A DNA stretch of 64,000 bases from NCBI RefSeq assembly GCF_000384315.1, contig NZ_ARVW01000001.1, positions 5,456,157-5,520,156 on the forward strand, in the 5' to 3' direction. The DNA comes from Amycolatopsis nigrescens CSC17Ta-90 (lineage in GTDB: Bacteria; Actinomycetota; Actinomycetes; Mycobacteriales; Pseudonocardiaceae). Position numbers and translations under genes: made by a program. The notes under the pieces were generated by a model. The model did no database searches and was not told the origin of the DNA. It was given only the letters and a program-made list of their open reading frames with translations. Shown here in pieces: positions 33,964 to 42,114 of the stretch; the first letter of the stretch is position 1; every line of letters starts with the position of its first letter.

Positions 33964-36249
33964 GTGGCCGGAGTTCTGGGTCGTGTGCTCGCCACGATCG
34001 TGCTGGTGCTCTCCGTCGTGGTGGATCCGGGCTCCGCCGTCGCGGACGAATCCCCGCGGCTGTACACCAATCCGATCTCCGCCGCCGCGGCGGACACCTT
34101 CGCCGACCCCGTGCTGATCCGCGGCAAGGACGGCTTCTGGTACGCGGTGAGCACCAGCGACCCGTTGCGGGAAGGCGAGATCTTCCGGCACCAGCTGCCG
34201 ATCCTGCGCTCCGCCGACCTGACCACCTGGGAGCACGTGGCGGACGTGTTCAGCACGGCCACCCGGCCCGTCTGGATGGCGCCGGACGCAGAGCTGTGGG
34301 CCCCGGACATCCGCTATGTGGACGGGCGGTACCTGCTGTACTTCATGGTCACCGACACCAATCTGTACCCGGGCGGGGACTCGGCCATCGGGGTGGCCAC
34401 CGCGGACAGCCCGGTCGGGCCGTGGTCCGACGCGGGCGGCCCGCTGGTGGCGCCGCGGCCGGACACCGAGGGTGGTTTCAAGTGGACCTTCGACCCGGCC
34501 ATGTTCACCGATTCCGACGGCACGCGCTGGCTCTACTACGGCTCCTACCTCGGTGGGCTGGTCGTGGTGCCGCTGTCCGCGGACGGGCTGCGCGTGACCG
34601 GCGAGGAGATCCAGATTTCGACCAGCCACCGGTACGAAGGCGCGTACGTGGTGCGTCACGGCGACTGGTACTACCTGTTCGGCTCAGCCTCGAACTGCTG
34701 CGCCGGTCCCACTGCCGGCTACAGCGTGTTCGCCGCCCGCGCGCGCGGCCCAGCGGGACCGTTCATCGACCGCGACGGCGACTCGCTGCTCGAATCGCGG
34801 ACCGGCGGCACCCCGGTGCTCCAGCCGAACGGCAACACCTGGATCGGCACCGGGCACAACGCGATGATCCGTGATACCGCCGGCCAGGAATGGCTGGTCT
34901 ACCACGCGATCGACCGCGACGATCCCTACCTGAACCGGCCCTTCGTCGACGTCGAGCGGCCGATGCTGCTGGACCGGCTGGACTGGATCGACGACTGGCC
35001 GGTGGTGCGGGCCGGTGCGGGAGCCTCCGACGGTCCGCAGCGCGCACCGGTGGTCGCCGGGCCGGTCGGCGACCGGTTCGAGCGGTCCGGGCTCGGGCCG
35101 GGCTGGCGCACACCGGCCCCTGGCTGGGCGGTGCTTCCCGCCACCGGCACCGATTCCGGCGGCCTGCTGCGCCACGGCGGTCCCGGCCGGGACCGGTTGT
35201 GGTCCACCGCGCGGATTCCGGCGGACCTGCAGTTCGATGTGGATCTCCGGCTGCCGCGGGAAGAGGGCGCGGCCGGGGTCACCGTGCGGCTCGGCGCCGA
35301 TGGCGAAGAGGTGACGGCCACCATCGACCGGCGAGCGGGCGCGCTCGTGGTGGACCTGTACTCCGGCGGCGGGCACGATCGGCGGGCCACCCCGCTTCCC
35401 CGCGATTTCCGTTACGGCACTTGGCATACGCTCTCCGTCCGGATCGACGGCCGGACGCTGACCGCGAGCGTCACCGAGGACAGGCTCGGCAATCCGGTGG
35501 CACAGCAGGCCCGTTCGGTGCCACCGAGACCGCGCGACGGCGCGCTGGCGCTGACCGCCGACGGCGCGGCCGAACTGGACAACGTGTCGGCCGCACCCGC
35601 CGCCCGCCTCGGCCGGAACCCGGTGCCCACCCCGGAACCCGGCCGGCTGGACCGGTCCCGTTCCGACGAGTTCGGCACCGTGCTGGACCCGGCGTGGCGG
35701 TGGGTGCGTCCCGACCCGGCCGCGACGGTGGCCGGCGGGGCACTGCGCTGGCCGGCGCAGGCCGCGGATCTGGTCGGCACCACGAACAACGCCGGGGTGT
35801 TGCTGCGGGACGCCCCGGACGGCGACTACCTCGTGGAGACCAAGCTCGGCCTCGCCCTCGGCGAGGACTCCACGCGCAACTACCAGCAAGCCGGCCTGAT
35901 CGCTTACGCCGGCGACGACGATTTCGCCCGGCTGAGCCAGGTCGCCATCTGGAACACCCGGCAGCTCGAGTACGGCCGCGAACTTCCTTACGCCGGCGCG
36001 CTTTCCTTCGGCGGCATGGCGCTCACCGCACCGGCGGAGACCACCTGGCTCCGGCTCGCGCACAGCGTCGGCGAGACCGGCGAGCACCGGTTCCGAAGCG
36101 CGGCGAGCCGCGACGGCGAGCACTGGACCTGGGGCGGTACCTGGACTTTCCCGGCCGGGCCCGCGCCGCGGATCGGGCTGGTGGCACACGGCGGGGACAC
36201 CCCGCCGGTGACCGCGGTCTTCGACTACTTCCGGGTCTACCGCCGCTGA
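33964..36249 (+). CDS. Secreted modular GH43 arabinanase-like enzyme
   Basis: 761 residues from GTG 33964. A signal peptide (to about residue 27) leads to a five-bladed GH43 domain: the catalytic base in FADPVLI, the second Asp in TFDPAMF, and the general acid Glu in RYEGAYV, plus SNCCAGPTAGYSVF typical of arabinanase subfamilies. Then comes a concanavalin-like lectin region (about 370-555) and a second such domain like the beta-xylosidase C-terminal domain (about 570-761). It likely cleaves arabinan or arabinoxylan side chains outside the cell. Its 3' end overlaps the convergent methyltransferase by 13 bp. Confidence 0.85.
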   Translation: MAGVLGRVLATIVLVLSVVVDPGSAVADESPRLYTNPISAAAADTFADPVLIRGKDGFWYAVSTSDPLREGEIFRHQLPILRSADLTTWEHVADVFSTATRPVWMAPDAELWAPDIRYVDGRYLLYFMVTDTNLYPGGDSAIGVATADSPVGPWSDAGGPLVAPRPDTEGGFKWTFDPAMFTDSDGTRWLYYGSYLGGLVVVPLSADGLRVTGEEIQISTSHRYEGAYVVRHGDWYYLFGSASNCCAGPTAGYSVFAARARGPAGPFIDRDGDSLLESRTGGTPVLQPNGNTWIGTGHNAMIRDTAGQEWLVYHAIDRDDPYLNRPFVDVERPMLLDRLDWIDDWPVVRAGAGASDGPQRAPVVAGPVGDRFERSGLGPGWRTPAPGWAVLPATGTDSGGLLRHGGPGRDRLWSTARIPADLQFDVDLRLPREEGAAGVTVRLGADGEEVTATIDRRAGALVVDLYSGGGHDRRATPLPRDFRYGTWHTLSVRIDGRTLTASVTEDRLGNPVAQQARSVPPRPRDGALALTADGAAELDNVSAAPAARLGRNPVPTPEPGRLDRSRSDEFGTVLDPAWRWVRPDPAATVAGGALRWPAQAADLVGTTNNAGVLLRDAPDGDYLVETKLGLALGEDSTRNYQQAGLIAYAGDDDFARLSQVAIWNTRQLEYGRELPYAGALSFGGMALTAPAETTWLRLAHSVGETGEHRFRSAASRDGEHWTWGGTWTFPAGPAPRIGLVAHGGDTPPVTAVFDYFRVYRR

Positions 36250-36845
36250 ACGACCGGACGGCGGCAGACGTAGCTGATCGCCGGTGGCGTGTTGCGCCAC
36301 ACCACGCTGGTGACCAGCACCTCGTCGAACAACGAGCGCAGCAGGGCGCGGAACCGCCTTGCCGGGGCCAGCGGCAGCGCGTGCAGGTAGGCGAAGGTGG
36401 TGAAGGTGCCGTCGGGGGTCAGCGCGCCGGTGACCTCGGCCAGGATCCGCTCCTGGCGCCCGGTACCGACCAGTGCCCAAGGCAGCCCGCTGACCACCGC
36501 GTCCACCCGCCCGACCCCGTGCACCGCGAGCAACGCGCGCAGGTCGGCGGCGTCGCCGTAGGACACCTCAAGTTCCGGCCTGGTCCGGCGCAGGTACTCG
36601 ACGAGTTCCGGGTCGATCTCCACGGCGAGCTGACGGCCGCCTTCGGGCAGCCGCCTGGCGATGGCCGCGCTGACCGAGCCGGTGCCCGGCCCGAGCTCCA
36701 CCACGGTGGGCAGGCCGAAGCTGGGCACCACCGAGGCGAGCCGGTCGGCGAGGGTGGCCGAGCTGGGCGCGATCGCGCCGATCACGGCGGGCCGGCGGGC
36801 GGCCGCGGAGACGAAGGTGCGCAGGTCCTGTGCGGTGCTGGTCAT
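36237..36845 (-). CDS. PmtA-like phospholipid N-methyltransferase
   Basis: 202 residues from ATG 36845. Motif I is VVELGPGTGSVSAAI, followed by AVEIDPELVEYLRR and the SGLPWALV segment that resembles the SGLP motif of PmtA-type phospholipid methyltransferases. An rRNA-dimethyltransferase-like enzyme is another possibility. It lies convergent to and overlaps GH43 by 13 bp, and is divergent from the two-component system across an intergenic hairpin. Confidence 0.7.
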   Translation of the reverse strand: MTSTAQDLRTFVSAAARRPAVIGAIAPSSATLADRLASVVPSFGLPTVVELGPGTGSVSAAIARRLPEGGRQLAVEIDPELVEYLRRTRPELEVSYGDAADLRALLAVHGVGRVDAVVSGLPWALVGTGRQERILAEVTGALTPDGTFTTFAYLHALPLAPARRFRALLRSLFDEVLVTSVVWRNTPPAISYVCRRPVVQRR

Positions 36846-36884
36846 GATGATCACGGTGGCCGCGACCGCATCTTCACGCCTCCG

Positions 36885-36912
36885 CCTGCCGGCCGGGTTC
36901 GCGGCCGGCAGG
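36885..36912. promoter_or_regulatory. Intergenic 10-bp GC hairpin
   Basis: CCTGCCGGCC (36885-36894) and GGCCGGCAGG (36903-36912) form a perfect stem between the divergent methyltransferase and sensor-kinase genes. It is not at a gene 3' end, so operator or leader structure is more likely than a terminator. Confidence 0.4.
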
Positions 36913-36973
36913 ACGACCCGGTCTCCTCCTTCGGCAGGAGGCGTGCCAGTAGGGGATCGCTTAGCGTCGAGAC

Positions 36974-38149
36974 GTGCTCATCAAGCAGGTTCTCATCATT
37001 CCGGGCAGGTTCGTCCCGCTCGCCGTGGCGGCGGCCGCGGTCGCCCTGCTGCCCGGCGAACCGCCCGGTGCGCTCGACTGGACCGTTGCGCTGGTCTCGG
37101 CGGTGCTGACCATCGGCGGCGGCACCTGGCCGCTCGCCGTCGCGCTGGCGCAGTCGGCGTTGCTCGCGCTGGCCGTGCCGGGTACCACGGTCGGCCGGGA
37201 AGTGGTGCAGGTGCTGGCCGCGTGGGCGGTGCTGGAACTGGTGATGCGGCGCGGCGAACGTAGCCCGGTGGCCGCGCCGACGGTGCTCGCCACGCTGGCG
37301 CTCGCCGCGGCGACCGCGTTCCACGCCTGGCGGGGCAGCGGTGGTGACTTCGCGGTCAGCGTGTTCTGGGTGGTCGTGGTGGCCGGCGCCGCCACCGGAC
37401 TAGGGGTGCACATGTGGTCCCTGCGACTGTGGATGACCCGGTACTTCGCCAAGGCGCACGAAGCCGAGCGGCTTCGGGAGTCGGAGACGATCGCGGCCCG
37501 TGCCACCGAACGCACCGCCATCGCCCGCGAACTGCACGATCTGGTCGCCCACCACGTCGCCTCGATCGTGTTGCGGGTGGGGGTGGTCCGGCACGTGGTC
37601 GCGGATGCCGACCCGCGGGTGACCAGTGTGCTGGATGACGTGCACGCGACCGCGGACTCGGCGCTGGCCGACCTGGCCGAGTTGGTCGGCGTGCTGCGCG
37701 ACCCGGCGACCGTGCGCGACGACCCGCACCAGCCGATGCTGGACCCGGCCGACCTGCCCGCCGCGTTGACCGACGTGGTGGACCGGATCCGGCGGTCCGG
37801 CCTGCCAGTGCGGGTCGAGCTGGACCCGCGGGTCACCGAGCTGGACGCGATCCGCCGGCTGGCCGTGCTGCGGATCGCGCAGGAGGGGCTGACGAACGCG
37901 CTGAAACACGCCGACCGGGCGACCGGGGCGCGGCTGCGGGTGGCGCTCGACGATTCCGGCGGGGTGCGGGTGGAGGTGTCCGATGACGGGGCGGCTCCGC
38001 GGGAAACCGCGCCGCCTGGCGGTTTCGGCCTGATCGGCCTCGGCGAGCGGGTGGAGCTGGCCGGCGGCACGCTGACCGCCGGGCCGGGCGCGGAAGGCTG
38101 GCTGCTGGTGGCCGAGCTGCCGCCGGTGCACTCGGAGGCGCACCGGTGA
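36974..38149 (+). CDS. NarL-type sensor histidine kinase
   Basis: 391 residues. Four or five membrane segments (about residues 12-145) precede a HisKA_3 dimerisation domain with the phosphoacceptor box RELHDLVAHHVASI and an HATPase domain with EGLTNALKHA and FGLIGLGERV. No large extracellular sensor is present, so the signal is probably sensed within the membrane. GTG 36974 has TAGCGT six bases upstream and may be leaderless. Its stop overlaps the response regulator start by four bases. Confidence 0.9.
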   Translation: MLIKQVLIIPGRFVPLAVAAAAVALLPGEPPGALDWTVALVSAVLTIGGGTWPLAVALAQSALLALAVPGTTVGREVVQVLAAWAVLELVMRRGERSPVAAPTVLATLALAAATAFHAWRGSGGDFAVSVFWVVVVAGAATGLGVHMWSLRLWMTRYFAKAHEAERLRESETIAARATERTAIARELHDLVAHHVASIVLRVGVVRHVVADADPRVTSVLDDVHATADSALADLAELVGVLRDPATVRDDPHQPMLDPADLPAALTDVVDRIRRSGLPVRVELDPRVTELDAIRRLAVLRIAQEGLTNALKHADRATGARLRVALDDSGGVRVEVSDDGAAPRETAPPGGFGLIGLGERVELAGGTLTAGPGAEGWLLVAELPPVHSEAHR

Positions 38150-38793
38150 TCCGGGTGCTGCTCGTGGACGACCAGCAGTTGGTGCGGGCCGGGCTGCGCA
38201 TGCTGTGCGACTCCAGCGACGACATCGAGGTGGTGGGGGAGGCCGCGGACGGGAACGAGGCCGTCCAGCTCGCCGCGCGGTTGGTGCCCGACGTGCTGCT
38301 GATGGACCTGCGCATGCCGAGAATGAACGGGATCAGCGCGACCGAACGAATTCTGCGTGCGCACCCGGCTGCCCGCGTCGTCGTGCTGACCACCTTCGAC
38401 GACGACGATCACCTCTATCCCGCGCTGAACGCCGGCGCCTGCGGGTTCCTGGCCAAGAACGCCGCCCCGGCCGAGCTGCTGGACGCGATCCGCCGCGCCG
38501 CGGCCGGGGACAACCCGTTCAGCCCGGCCGTGCTGCGGCGGCTGGTGGACCAGGCGATGCGATCGAGGACCACCCGGGACGACGACCCGAAGCGGAGGCT
38601 GGACGGGGTCACCGAGCGGGAACGTTCGGTGCTGGCGCTGGTCGGCGCCGGGCTGCCGAACGCCGACATCGGCCTCCAGTTGCACCTCGGCGTCACCACG
38701 GTGAAGACGCACGTGGCGAATCTGATGCTGAAAACCGGTTGTGCGAACCGGGTCCAGCTCGCCGTACTCGCCGCCCAATGCGGCCTGCTCTGA
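38146..38793 (+). CDS. NarL/LuxR-type response regulator
   Basis: 215 residues. The receiver domain has DD near the start (LLVDDQQ), phosphoacceptor Asp in LLMDLRMPRMNG, Thr in VLTTFDDDD and Lys in FLAKNA. The LuxR helix-turn-helix follows: VTERERSVLALVGAGLPNAD then VTTVKTHVANL. It is the cognate regulator of the overlapping sensor kinase. No target gene is evident; the adjacent methyltransferase or P450 could be candidates, but nothing shows it. Confidence 0.92.
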   Translation: MIRVLLVDDQQLVRAGLRMLCDSSDDIEVVGEAADGNEAVQLAARLVPDVLLMDLRMPRMNGISATERILRAHPAARVVVLTTFDDDDHLYPALNAGACGFLAKNAAPAELLDAIRRAAAGDNPFSPAVLRRLVDQAMRSRTTRDDDPKRRLDGVTERERSVLALVGAGLPNADIGLQLHLGVTTVKTHVANLMLKTGCANRVQLAVLAAQCGLL

Positions 38794-38802
38794 CCCTTAC
38801 CC

Positions 38803-38890
38803 GCGAGTCCCACGTTCGCGCATCGCGAGTCCCACGTTCGCGCATCGCGAGTCCCACGTTCGCGCATCGCGAGTCCCACGTTGGCGCATC
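38803..38890. repeat. 22-bp tandem repeat array
   Basis: Four head-to-tail copies of a 22-bp unit begin at 38803, 38825, 38847 and 38869, with a partial fifth. The unit begins GCGAGTCCCACGTT and contains the small palindrome TCGCGCATCGCGA across the unit boundary. Three copies are identical; the fourth differs by one base. It fills the gap between convergent genes and may act in termination or be a minisatellite. Confidence 0.85.
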
Positions 38891-38910
38891 GCGAGTTCTG
38901 CGTGAGGGGG

Positions 38911-39516
38911 TTAGTGGGGGCGGAGGCCGGAGAGGAGGCGGCGGGTGAGGGTGGCGCATTCGTCGCGGACGCGGGGCTTGTCGGCTTCTTTCGCGTCGGC
39001 GAGGCTGCTGCCCATCGCACCCAGCAGGGCGAACAGGAAGCGGGTGGTCAGCTCCATCGGGCTTTGCTGGATATAGCTCGCATCCATCAGCGACCGGACG
39101 AACTGCTCGGTCAGGCCGTACGCGTACTTCTCTTCGCATTGCTTCCAGCGGTCCCAGCCGAGGGCGACCGGGCCTTCCTGCCAGACCAGCTTGCCGTACA
39201 CCGGGTCGCAGCACTGCTCCAGGAACGCGTCGAGCCCGATCAGCGCGGCTTCCCAGGCGTCCGTCGCTTCGGAGGCCGCGCTCGCGACCCTGCCCATCGC
39301 GGTGATCTCCAGTGCTTCCAGCACGGCTTCGAACAGTTCCCGTTTACTGGCGAAGTGGTGGTAGACCGCGCCTCTGGTCACCTGGGTGGCGGAGGCGACG
39401 TCTTCCAGCGCGGTGCCGGCGAACCCGCGTTCGGCGAACAGGGCGGTCGCCGTCTCCAGCAGGGCGGCGCGGGTCGCCTCGGAGTACTGCTCCCGGCGGC
39501 TCTTGACAGCGGACAT
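38911..39516 (-). CDS. TetR-family regulator of P450 gene
   Basis: 201 residues. Helix-turn-helix TALEDVASATQVTRGAVYHHF, then the TetR_C_11-like ligand domain (RELFEAVLEALE, VWQEGPVALGWDRWKQ). ATG 39516 follows TAAACT by six bases with no Shine-Dalgarno. It is divergent from a P450 gene with an inverted repeat between, so it probably controls that gene and itself. Confidence 0.88.
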   Translation of the reverse strand: MSAVKSRREQYSEATRAALLETATALFAERGFAGTALEDVASATQVTRGAVYHHFASKRELFEAVLEALEITAMGRVASAASEATDAWEAALIGLDAFLEQCCDPVYGKLVWQEGPVALGWDRWKQCEEKYAYGLTEQFVRSLMDASYIQQSPMELTTRFLFALLGAMGSSLADAKEADKPRVRDECATLTRRLLSGLRPH

Positions 39517-39531
39517 ACGCTGAGTTTATCG

Positions 39532-39548
39532 ACATACACAGAGTATGT
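39532..39548. promoter_or_regulatory. Candidate TetR operator
   Basis: ACATAC-N5-GTATGT is an inverted repeat between the divergent TetR and P450 genes. The half-site GACATAC recurs at 39512-39518, over the TetR start codon, giving a second contact point. Confidence 0.5.
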
Positions 39549-39571
39549 GACCACCGCAAAGTAGGTGAACC

Positions 39572-40786
39572 ATGACCGACAGCGCCGTCACGTTCGAGTT
39601 CAACCCCTTCGCACCGGGATTCGCCGAGGATCCCTACCCCCACTACGCGGAGCTGCGCGCCGCCGCGCCGGTGCACGAACACCCGCTCGGGTTCTGGATC
39701 CTTTCCGCGCACGAGGACGTGGCCTCGCTGCTGCGTTCCGGGCACTCGGTCGACGCGCAGCACGCCAGGCCGGGCCCGCTGCGGGAGATGATCGAGGCCG
39801 CCTACGGCGAGCGCGGTCAGCGCATGCGTGGGCTGTCCATGCTCGATGTCGACCCGCCGGACCACACCAGGCTCCGCAAGCTGGTCTCCAAGGCCTTCAC
39901 CCCACGCGCCGTCGCCGCGCTGGAACCGCGGATCGTCGAGCTGGTGGACGAGGCGCTGGACCGGATCGCCGCCGCCGGGAACGCGGACGTGGTCGCCGAA
40001 CTGGCCTTCCCGCTGCCGTTCGCGGTGATCTCCGAAATGCTCGGCATGCCACCGGTGGACCACGTCCGGCTGCGCGAGCTGACCGGCACCGTGGTGCGCT
40101 CGCTGGAGCCGGTGGTCGACCCGCAGGTGCACGCCGCGATCGCGGACGCCGACCGGGAGCTTTCCGTGATCGGCGCGGAGGTGATCGACTGGAAACGCCG
40201 CAACCCCGGCGAAGACCTGCTCACCGCGCTCATCGCCGCCGAGGACGACGGGGACGTGCTCAGCGACGACGAGCTGGTGGCGCAGGTGCTGCTGCTCTAC
40301 ATCGCCGGGCACGAGACCACCGTCAACCTGATCGGCGGCGGCATCCTCGCCCTGCTGCACGACCGCGCCCAGCTGGAACTGCTGCGCGACCGCCCCGACC
40401 TCGGCGGCAACGCGGTGGACGAACTGCTCCGGTTCGACAGCCCGGTGCAGATGAGCAGGCGGATCACCCTGGAGCCGTACCCGGTGCGCGGGTATGAGAT
40501 CCCGGCTGGCAGCTTCGTGCTGGCCGGGCTCGCGTCGGCGAACCGCGACGAGGAGTTCTGGGGCGCCGACGCCGGCGAGCTGCGGCTGGACCGGGAGAAC
40601 GCGCGACAGCACGTCTCCTTCGGCGCCGGCCCGCATCACTGCCTCGGCGCGTCGCTGGCCCGGCTGGAGGGACGGGTGGCGATCGAGCGGTTCGCGCGGC
40701 GCTTCCCGGCCGCCGAGATCGGCGACCTGCACTGGAACGGCCGGATCAACCTGCGCGGCCTGGACACCCTCTCGGTGACCGTTTAG
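39572..40786 (+). CDS. Cytochrome P450
   Basis: 404 residues, soluble bacterial class. The oxygen-activation helix AGHETT (245-250), the E-x-x-R pair in DELLRF, and the haem loop FGAGPHHCLGA with Cys357 as axial ligand are all present. It resembles CYP105/CYP107-type secondary-metabolite or xenobiotic oxidases. No ferredoxin is encoded beside it. Divergent from a TetR gene, so probably inducible. The P450 at 42115 belongs to a different subfamily. Confidence 0.92.
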   Translation: MTDSAVTFEFNPFAPGFAEDPYPHYAELRAAAPVHEHPLGFWILSAHEDVASLLRSGHSVDAQHARPGPLREMIEAAYGERGQRMRGLSMLDVDPPDHTRLRKLVSKAFTPRAVAALEPRIVELVDEALDRIAAAGNADVVAELAFPLPFAVISEMLGMPPVDHVRLRELTGTVVRSLEPVVDPQVHAAIADADRELSVIGAEVIDWKRRNPGEDLLTALIAAEDDGDVLSDDELVAQVLLLYIAGHETTVNLIGGGILALLHDRAQLELLRDRPDLGGNAVDELLRFDSPVQMSRRITLEPYPVRGYEIPAGSFVLAGLASANRDEEFWGADAGELRLDRENARQHVSFGAGPHHCLGASLARLEGRVAIERFARRFPAAEIGDLHWNGRINLRGLDTLSVTV

Positions 40787-40792
40787 GCACCG

Positions 40793-40833
40793 CGTTCGAG
40801 CGCCGTTGACGGGGGGTCAGCGGCGCTCGAACG
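40793..40833. terminator. 13-bp hairpin after P450
   Basis: CGTTCGAGCGCCG (40793-40805) and CGGCGCTCGAACG (40821-40833) form a perfect stem, with TGAC/GTCA pairing further in. It begins seven bases after the P450 stop codon and separates that gene from the minus-strand remnant. Confidence 0.75.
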
Positions 40834-40848
40834 TGCTCGGCGCGAAGG

Positions 40849-41021
40849 TCAGAGCCGGGCAACGATCTCGATGGTGAGGTGCAGCCGCCGGCCGGTCATG
40901 CCCTTGGCGGCGGTCACCCCGAACGCGTAGCGGTCGATCGTCGTCGTCGCGCGGGCGGTGAGCGTCCTGCCGTCGCCGGACACGGACTGGCCGGGCAGCT
41001 CGACTGCCCGGCGCGCCGAGG
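40849..41021 (-). pseudogene. YceI-like C-terminal remnant
   Basis: A frame reading DGRTLTARATTTIDRYAFGV then TAAKGMTGRRLHLTIEIVARL to TGA at 40849 resembles the final strands of YceI-family lipocalin-like proteins, normally about 180 residues. Only some 50 codons remain, directly after the hydrolase stop, with no usable start. It looks like the tail of a gene whose front was lost. Recognition is from memory of the family. Confidence 0.45.
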
Positions 41022-42077
41022 CTACTGCGTGCCGACCTTGCGGTCCGCCCACTCGACGACCGCCCGGTGGTAGTCGGGCGCGTTGGGCGCGTAGTTGATC
41101 GCGTGCCCGTAGCCCTGCAGGGCATAGGTGTTCAGGTCCGCGGCCGGCGAGTAGTACGCCGCCTCGGTCCGTTTGATCCCCTCCGCGGACGAGCAGTCGG
41201 TGGCGAGCAGGCCGCAGAAGACGCTGTCCTGCCCCAGCGCGATCATCACCGGCGCGTCGATCAACTTCGAGTACGGCAGGATCACGCCGAGCGGGAACAG
41301 GTCAACCGCCTGGGTGTGCACCGAAGTGTCCTTTGTGGCCTCATCGAAGGCGATGGCGCCCTCCACCATGGGCCCTGGCTTGTGGAAGATCGAGTAGCGG
41401 GTGTTCGGCAAGGTGGTCAGGTAGGCGAGATCGTGGCCGTCGCCGGCGAACTTGGGATCGAGGAACGCCGGGAGCGTCGCGGCGAAGATCGGCACCGCGC
41501 CGCCGACGTTCAGCCGGTGCGCCAGCCCGGTGACCAGCACGCCGTCCACGTCGTGGAAGGTCGCCGCCTCCACGATGGCCACCCCGGAACCGAAGGAATG
41601 CCCGCCAAGGATCACCTTTTCGAACCGCGGCCCCTTTTCACCGGACTTCAGCATCTGGACCACTTCGTGCACGGACCCGGCCTCGGTGATCGTGGTCAGC
41701 AGCACGCTCGGCGGCACCGAACTGCGGCCGGTGCCGAGCCGGTCGAGCGCGAGGGTGGCGTATCCGGCCCTGTTCATGGCCAGCCGGTACGACCGTTTTT
41801 CCGGCTCGAACCCGATATCCCAGTACGTGCTGTTGTAGGTGCCACCGGGAATGAGCACCTGAACTGTTTCCGAACCACCGGCCGGCACGCACAGGTTGCC
41901 GTGCATCGTTTGCGGGGTACCGAGCAGGGTCACCGGAAAATACATCTCCCGGCAGGTCGGCTCGGCCGCCAGTGCTGGCGCGGGAGCCGGCAGAAAAGCG
42001 AGTGCCACCACCGCGAGTCCGGCGGCCAGGCAACGGCGGATCGAAACGCTCTTCCGTCCACCGCGGAACCGGTACAC
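41022..42077 (-). CDS. Secreted alpha/beta hydrolase
   Basis: 351 residues with a signal peptide to about residue 38 (ALAAE). The nucleophile elbow GHSFG holds the serine; LALDRLGTGRS and the late GHAINY histidine support the fold. Cysteines in CREM, NLCVP, VFCGLL and TDCSS suggest disulfides in an exported protein. It follows the P450 gene on the same strand after 37 bp, so the pair may act together. Substrate unknown. Confidence 0.82.
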   Translation of the reverse strand: MYRFRGGRKSVSIRRCLAAGLAVVALAFLPAPAPALAAEPTCREMYFPVTLLGTPQTMHGNLCVPAGGSETVQVLIPGGTYNSTYWDIGFEPEKRSYRLAMNRAGYATLALDRLGTGRSSVPPSVLLTTITEAGSVHEVVQMLKSGEKGPRFEKVILGGHSFGSGVAIVEAATFHDVDGVLVTGLAHRLNVGGAVPIFAATLPAFLDPKFAGDGHDLAYLTTLPNTRYSIFHKPGPMVEGAIAFDEATKDTSVHTQAVDLFPLGVILPYSKLIDAPVMIALGQDSVFCGLLATDCSSAEGIKRTEAAYYSPAADLNTYALQGYGHAINYAPNAPDYHRAVVEWADRKVGTQ

Positions 42078-42114
42078 AGGATTTACCTCCGGTAATATAG
42101 TTGTTCGGATAAAT

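Noticed and set aside
36961..38778. Long minus-strand open frame opposite the two-component system
   Set aside because: Shadow of strongly GC-biased codons; the plus-strand products have all kinase and regulator motifs.
38803..38890. CRISPR array
   Set aside because: Units are directly adjacent with no spacers and no cas genes are in the window.
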